From NCBI GenBank assembly GCA_000402815.1, contig AQSA01000031.1, forward strand, positions 1 through 10,392: a stretch of DNA of 10,392 nt, written 5' to 3'. Under the pieces are notes generated by a model. It was not told where the DNA came from, made no database searches, and worked only from the letters and a program-made list of their open reading frames with translations. Made by a program: the position numbers and the translations under genes. This DNA is from Candidatus Neomarinimicrobium atlanticum. Lineage in GTDB: Bacteria > Fidelibacterota > Marinisomatia > Marinisomatales > Marinisomataceae. Below, piece after piece: positions 6,837 to 10,392 of the stretch. Numbering within the stretch: position 1 is the first letter of the stretch; every line of letters starts with the position of its first letter.

Positions 6837-7505
6837 ATGAATAAAGCCAAACAAAAATTTTTTAACGACTACTTAGAGATTATTACTTTCTTCGTTTTTC
6901 TACTCATTCTTCTTGTAATGTATGTTCCTAGTATGATTTGGAAAGAAGAGGATATGTATAAAAATGAAAGTAGATCTCGTATGCAAGCACTCTATAACGT
7001 TGAAAACTTTCACAATATATTAGTAGGAAAATATGAGCAGGACGGTCTTAAGGCTGTAACGCTTGTAAATGCTGTAAGAGATTCTGTAATGGCTGACTCT
7101 ACATTCTTAGGCGATCAGTCAATAAAGTTAAACGGAGAAGAGTTTCTTGTTAATATTCCCAAAGGTTTTGACGTAGAATATGATACAACTTTTGGACAAA
7201 GAAGAGTTGCAAAAGAGACAATTGTCGATACTACGGTAACTGTGGTAATGCTTTCTGAAGATACTGGATTAGAAGATACTTTATATGTCCAAAAAAGAAA
7301 CCTTTTTGAAATGCAGGAAGATCCACTTTTCTTGAGCGTTGTTAAAGAAGCAACTTTTGAGCGAATAGAAACTGTATCATACTTCGATAGAAGATTTAGA
7401 AAAGAAACTACTCCTTATAATTTTGTATTCCTTCCAGATGCATCTCAGCTTGTATGTCCTTTAACCGGAGAACCTTATATTATTGAAATAAATGAGGAAG
7501 ATTGA
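6837..7505 (+). CDS. Membrane-anchored protein of unknown function, possibly truncated or altered at its 3' end
   Basis: A 222-residue protein I cannot assign to a named family. It has a short charged N-terminus, one strong hydrophobic helix at about 14-35 (ITFFVFLLILLVMYVP), then a soluble part of about 185 residues. The layout suggests a single inner-membrane anchor with the bulk outside the cytoplasm (inference). Just after the helix, the segment RSRMQALYNVENFHNILVGKYEQDG has the feel of the helix plus 'GxY' region seen in pilin-like or short anchored proteins of the FCB group; this is a weak resemblance only. The sole cysteine, C207, lies in CPLTGEPY near the C-terminus. A GGAG site supports ATG 6837. 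It follows dnaJ by 46 nt on the same strand. Its stop codon at 7503-7505 coincides with the suspected rearrangement point, so the last few residues may not be native. Confidence 0.75.
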   Translation: MNKAKQKFFNDYLEIITFFVFLLILLVMYVPSMIWKEEDMYKNESRSRMQALYNVENFHNILVGKYEQDGLKAVTLVNAVRDSVMADSTFLGDQSIKLNGEEFLVNIPKGFDVEYDTTFGQRRVAKETIVDTTVTVVMLSEDTGLEDTLYVQKRNLFEMQEDPLFLSVVKEATFERIETVSYFDRRFRKETTPYNFVFLPDASQLVCPLTGEPYIIEINEED

Positions 7506-7535
7506 TTGAATATTGGCTCTCTAACAATTGCTAAT
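7475..7535. other. Probable rearrangement or chimaeric junction between the plus-strand and minus-strand gene blocks
   Basis: On the minus strand the dctQ frame is recognisable up to about LLAI (7526-7528) and perhaps REPIFNQ (ending at 7502). The next eight codons are simply the antisense of the end of the plus-strand gene, followed by a stop at 7475-7477. On the plus strand the unknown gene stops at 7505. Two convergent genes thus abut with no spacer and no hairpin-plus-T-run terminator, and one of them is cut to under half its normal length. The exact breakpoint cannot be fixed from this sequence alone; 7490-7515 is the likely interval. Confidence 0.65.
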
Positions 7536-7735
7536 AATCTATTATACCTAGCAGCTAACACTGCACCTATAAAAGCAATCCATAATGTCATATGCTGAAC
7601 AATTTCTTGAGATGCAGGAATTGAGAATATATCAATAAATCTAGATAGAATTTGAAAAACAGGAAAAGAAACGATTATAGCAAAACATATATAACAAAGA
7701 AAATTCTCTGCCTTGCTAAGCAAGTTATTTTTCAT
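7475..7735 (-). pseudogene. dctQ: TRAP transporter small permease DctQ, N-terminal fragment
   Basis: DctQ is the four-helix small membrane subunit that binds DctM and docks the substrate-binding protein. Reading from ATG 7735, the fragment encodes 86 residues. Helix 1 is at about 12-34 (ENFLCYICFAIIVSFPVFQIL), then ASQEIVQHMTLWIAFIGAVLAARYNRLLAI (41-70), which is the conserved DctQ helix 2 with its Glu and the GAxLAAR segment. DctQ normally runs to 150-200 residues with two more helices, or is fused to DctM; both are missing here. Residues 79-86 are antisense of the neighbouring gene and not native. I chose ATG 7735, which overlaps the dctP stop by 11 nt, over the in-frame ATG 7786, because the family homology starts there. 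As it stands the product could not form a working TRAP membrane unit. Confidence 0.85.
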
Positions 7736-8705
7736 CAATAGCTGTAGTAACTTTATTATAAATTTCTTCAGATAAAAACGTATCAATTACATCTGGAGTT
7801 ATTTCATCTTTGAATGATTCCCAGACTTCTAATTCGTCTGTACTTGGGATCTTGACCTTCATACCATACTCTTCCATTGCACGAATAGCCTTCACTTCCA
7901 TTTCTCTACCATTTTTCTGATACTTTCTTCCAATATCTTCTGCAATTGTAATCATTGCCTTTTGATGTTTAGGTTTAATTTTTGACCAAACTTTATCATC
8001 AATTATTACCGCACCTATAAAAGCACCCCATTTTAAATCTAACATGTTCGGCATTAATGCAGACCAGCCAGAACTAGCAGATAAAATAGGTACAGTTTGC
8101 ATTGCATTAATCATTCCTGTCTGTAATCCTGTAAGAATATCAGTTTCTGCTATCGGTATAGCATTAAAACCAAATTTTTTAAATAATTCTACAGTGATAT
8201 AATCACCTGCTGATGTAAATATTTTTGCATCTTTTAAATCTTGAGGCATTGCAATCTCATCAGCTGAAAACCAATAAACCCATCCAATATCTACTAAAAA
8301 TAATAACTTAAATCCACTGTCAGACAATTCACTGTCGATATCATCAAACATAGCATTCTTTACTCTATCAACTTCATTATAATCCTTAAAGCCCATTGGC
8401 AAAGTAAATGCTTGAATGCTGTCAGTTAAACGCGCCAATCCAATGGAAGACATAGCAGATCCTTGAATTTGACCGATGCGCATTTTACGAATTGTATCTA
8501 TCTCTCCACCAACAACACCATTTGGATATATACGTAACTGCACTTGACCATTTGTCTCCTCATACCATCTTTGGCCCATCTCCAAAAGAAGATTATAATA
8601 CTCTGTTCCCTCTGGTGCTACTGTAGCAAGCTTGATAATAATTGGCTTTGAAAGTAAAGATCCTGACAAAAGAATAATTAAGAAAATATTTTTTACAACA
8701 TTCAT
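7725..8705 (-). CDS. dctP: TRAP transporter substrate-binding protein DctP (TatT-associated type)
   Basis: A 326-residue periplasmic binding protein that captures the substrate and hands it to DctQM. It has a signal peptide (MNVVKN then a hydrophobic core, cleavage near LLS/KP at ~19). The start of the mature fold is IKLATVAPEGTEYYNLL, followed by the DctP features LRIYPNGVVGGEIDTIRKMRIGQIQ (57-81) and the second-domain segment MPQDLKDAKIFTSAGD (153-168). The Arg that in most DctP proteins follows 'DLKGxKI' and salt-bridges the substrate carboxylate is replaced by Phe163. Aromatic residues at this point are familiar from DctP proteins that work with TatT, so the ligand may not be a simple dicarboxylate. 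It sits 9 nt downstream of tatT and overlaps dctQ by 11 nt. Complete and intact. Confidence 0.93.
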   Translation of the reverse strand: MNVVKNIFLIILLSGSLLSKPIIIKLATVAPEGTEYYNLLLEMGQRWYEETNGQVQLRIYPNGVVGGEIDTIRKMRIGQIQGSAMSSIGLARLTDSIQAFTLPMGFKDYNEVDRVKNAMFDDIDSELSDSGFKLLFLVDIGWVYWFSADEIAMPQDLKDAKIFTSAGDYITVELFKKFGFNAIPIAETDILTGLQTGMINAMQTVPILSASSGWSALMPNMLDLKWGAFIGAVIIDDKVWSKIKPKHQKAMITIAEDIGRKYQKNGREMEVKAIRAMEEYGMKVKIPSTDELEVWESFKDEITPDVIDTFLSEEIYNKVTTAIDEK

Positions 8706-8714
8706 AATATAAAC

Positions 8715-9572
8715 TTACATATAAAAAAGTTCATCAACCCTAGTTAACAACCATTTTGCTCTTAATTTAGATAGCTTATTTGCCTGCTTCATATCTTTAT
8801 CTTTACTAATATCAATCGTTAAAGCTTTATCAATTAATTCTAAAAAGTATGATTTATCTTGCTTTGAAACAGCAAAACTTTCAGCCAATGTAACATAAAT
8901 ACCAATATTATATCCATTTGCCGCGCGATCAGCTAATTCAAAATATTCTAAAGCCTTTCTTTCAGAATCTTGATCTCCGCTCAAATCATTCAGGTATACA
9001 CTCATCATTGCAGCATATAAAGAACCTTTCTCCCAGCTTGGATCGAGTACAATAGCATTTTCAAGCAGCCATCTAATATTCGTCAAGTCGATTAAGTGCT
9101 CTGGATCCCCTTGACTCGCCTGTATTGATCCTGCCATTGAACCGCTAAGCCAATAAAGGTAGGGTACATCGTCTATTTTAAAATTTACACTTTCTTTTTT
9201 CATCATTTTTGATTCAAAGTCAGAATATCTTAAAGAAAGCGCTTGCATCATATAACTTCTTGATGTTAAAAATAAGTTTAATGACTCGCTATAATAATCT
9301 CTAGCGCTGTAATAATCTACATACATGAGCCTATCCGCCTTTTCCATTAGAATACCATATGAATATTGTGTTAAGCTCTTAGATGCATTTAAATATACGG
9401 CTGGATTAAGTGAATCATTTTTAATTTTTTTTTCATGAGATTTGAATGAAATTGGGATAGCATATTCCGCTACATTTGCTCCAAACATTAGATCTTTATT
9501 TGAGGAGCATGCACTAAGGAATAAGCTGATAAAGATTACTAGGGAAGCTTTTCCTATTTTAGCATTAGTCAT
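8715..9572 (-). CDS. tatT: TatT-family TRAP-associated TPR lipoprotein
   Basis: TatT is a helical-repeat lipoprotein that works with the periplasmic binding protein in T-type TRAP transporters (described for Treponema pallidum). The 285-residue product begins with a lipoprotein signal peptide ending in the lipobox LSAC (19-22). The mature part contains family features: LMFGANVAEYAIPISF, the SLTQYSYGILMEKAD helix, SARDYYSESLNLFLTSRSYMMQALSLRY, PYLYWLSGSMAGSIQ, the DLTNIRWLLENAIVLDPSWEKG TPR, IYVTLAESFAVSKQDKSYF and the C-terminal RAKWLLTRVDELF. An in-frame ATG at 9641 would add 23 residues within glyA and bury the signal peptide, so ATG 9572 is preferred. It overlaps the glyA stop by 8 nt and precedes dctP by 9 nt. 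Complete, with no missing segment. Confidence 0.92.
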   Translation of the reverse strand: MTNAKIGKASLVIFISLFLSACSSNKDLMFGANVAEYAIPISFKSHEKKIKNDSLNPAVYLNASKSLTQYSYGILMEKADRLMYVDYYSARDYYSESLNLFLTSRSYMMQALSLRYSDFESKMMKKESVNFKIDDVPYLYWLSGSMAGSIQASQGDPEHLIDLTNIRWLLENAIVLDPSWEKGSLYAAMMSVYLNDLSGDQDSERKALEYFELADRAANGYNIGIYVTLAESFAVSKQDKSYFLELIDKALTIDISKDKDMKQANKLSKLRAKWLLTRVDELFYM

Positions 9573-10392
9573 AAATTGGAAATGATTTGCATAAGTCTTG
9601 AACTTCTTGCTTGACAGAATTAATAATAGATTCATCTTCATTATTCATGATAACTCTATCGATAAGGTCTACGACAATTCTGACTTCATCAGTGTTCATC
9701 CCTCTTGTAGTTAGTGCTGGTGAACCTACTCTTATCCCACTAGTAACAAATGGACTCTTAGGATCAAAAGGGACCATATTTTTATTTACCGTAATACCAG
9801 CTTCATCTAAGGCATTTTCAGCTCGCTTTCCAGAAACAGACTTATTCTGCAAGTCCAATAATACTAAATGTGTATCTGTACCACCTGAAATAAGTTTGTA
9901 TCCTCTTTTTGCAAATTCTTCTGCAAAGCATTGAGCATTTTTTAGAACCCGTTTTATATATAATTTAAATTCTGGAGATAAAGCCTCTTTGAATGCTACA
10001 GCTTTTCCAGCAATAATATGCATCAAAGGTCCTCCTTGAATTCCTGGCATTATGGCACCGTCTAATAATTCAGACATCATTTTCACTCTTCCTGATTTTG
10101 GAGCTACTATACCATATGGATTTTCAAAATCTTTACCCATCAATAGAATTCCCCCTCTTGGTCCTCTTAAGGTTTTGTGAGTACTTGTAGAGACAACATG
10201 GCAATGAGGAAATGGTGAAGGATGCATTTCAGCTGCAATAAGACCTGAGTTGTGACAAATATCTCCATGTAAAAATGCTCCAACTTCATCTGCAATTTGT
10301 CTAAATCTTTCAAATTCTACCTGTCTTGGATAAGCGCTAGCTCCACAAATTATTATTTTAGGCTTATGCTCTCTTGCTTTCTTTAATAAGTC
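9565..10392 (-). CDS. glyA: Serine hydroxymethyltransferase, C-terminal two thirds (cut by window edge)
   Basis: GlyA is a PLP enzyme converting serine and tetrahydrofolate to glycine and methylene-tetrahydrofolate in the cytoplasm. The frame is open to the window edge on the right; 275 residues are present of the usual ~415-430. Seen from the edge inward are KPKIIICGASAYPRQVEF, then the PLP-contact segment GDICHNSGLIAAEMHPSP (Asp at 10261-10263 and His at 10252-10254), and the Schiff-base lysine in STSTHKTLRGPRGG (Lys codon 10174-10176). These are followed by GAIMPGIQGGPLMHIIAGKAVAFKEA, GGTDTHLVLLDL and the C-terminal SGIRVGSPALTTRGM. All catalytic residues visible are conserved, though the DxxH segment is divergent from the common DMAHIAGLVAAG. 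The stop at 9565-9567 overlaps tatT by 8 nt, linking this C1-metabolism gene to a transporter. Confidence 0.97.
   Translation of the reverse strand, partial: DLLKKAREHKPKIIICGASAYPRQVEFERFRQIADEVGAFLHGDICHNSGLIAAEMHPSPFPHCHVVSTSTHKTLRGPRGGILLMGKDFENPYGIVAPKSGRVKMMSELLDGAIMPGIQGGPLMHIIAGKAVAFKEALSPEFKLYIKRVLKNAQCFAEEFAKRGYKLISGGTDTHLVLLDLQNKSVSGKRAENALDEAGITVNKNMVPFDPKSPFVTSGIRVGSPALTTRGMNTDEVRIVVDLIDRVIMNNEDESIINSVKQEVQDLCKSFPIYD

Noticed and set aside
7475..7786. Longer dctQ start at ATG 7786
   Set aside because: The extra 17 residues lie wholly within dctP and have no DctQ similarity; ATG 7735 fits the family and the usual short overlap.
475..9572. Idea that the window holds a novel defence or secretion island
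   Set aside because: Apart from one unknown protein every gene is a recognisable housekeeping or transport family in ordinary neighbours; the true anomaly is the structural junction near 7500.
9611..9934. Plus-strand open frame of about 107 codons opposite glyA, and similar antisense frames at 3165-3509, 3985-4284, 4317-4697 and 5177-5599
   Set aside because: Each lies antisense to a well-supported conserved gene and shows no recognisable domain or start signal; they are shadows of the real coding frames.
1..10392. Search for tRNA, rRNA, CRISPR repeats, insertion sequences and attachment sites
   Set aside because: Intergenic gaps are all under 50 nt, and no repeats, transposase motifs or tRNA-like cloverleaf were seen.

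Overview
This is an AT-rich bacterial window (roughly one third G+C by eye). It is almost fully coding, with very short intergenic gaps and few recognisable Shine-Dalgarno sites. A PorV/PorQ-family outer-membrane protein sits next to a BamD-like lipoprotein, and there is a T-type TRAP transporter (TatT + DctP + DctQ/DctM). Together with weak ribosome-binding sites this suggests a Gram-negative member of the Bacteroidota/Chlorobi/Marinimicrobia (FCB) group. A marine SAR406/Marinimicrobia-like lineage is my best guess, but it is an inference from gene content and style. No marker such as rRNA is present.

Left and centre (1-7505), all on the plus strand: the 3' end of dctM (TRAP large membrane subunit), a PorV/PorQ-like beta-barrel, a BamD-like lipoprotein, nadD, a CaCA-family Na+/Ca2+ exchanger, ftsE, ftsX, grpE, dnaJ and a membrane-anchored protein of unknown function. 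From nadD to dnaJ every junction is an overlap of 1 to 8 nt, so this looks like one translationally coupled housekeeping operon covering envelope assembly, NAD synthesis, ion exchange, septal ABC complex and Hsp70 co-chaperones. The DnaJ is unusual: it keeps only two of the four zinc-binding CxxCxGxG motifs.

Right (7505-10392), all on the minus strand, read right to left: glyA (3' part), tatT, dctP and a truncated dctQ. These also overlap or nearly touch and form a glyA-tatT-dctPQ operon.

The most important observation is the point where the two blocks meet, near 7500. The dctQ reading frame is recognisable for only about 70 to 78 residues and then runs into the antisense of the preceding plus-strand gene. 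There is no intergenic space and no terminator. The missing part of this TRAP system (rest of dctQ, then dctM) is not on its left. Instead the C-terminal part of a dctM of the same T-type style lies at the opposite end of the window on the opposite strand. The simplest reconstruction is an original order glyA-tatT-dctP-dctQ-dctM-porV-bamD-nadD-...-dnaJ-unknown, all in one direction. The window would then arise from either a real inversion with a breakpoint in dctQ or an inverted-join artefact of the kind made by multiple displacement amplification or assembly. The sequence immediately left of position 1 would decide between them. I see no RNA genes, CRISPR arrays, insertion sequences or other mobile elements, and no gene-free stretch of 300 bases or more.
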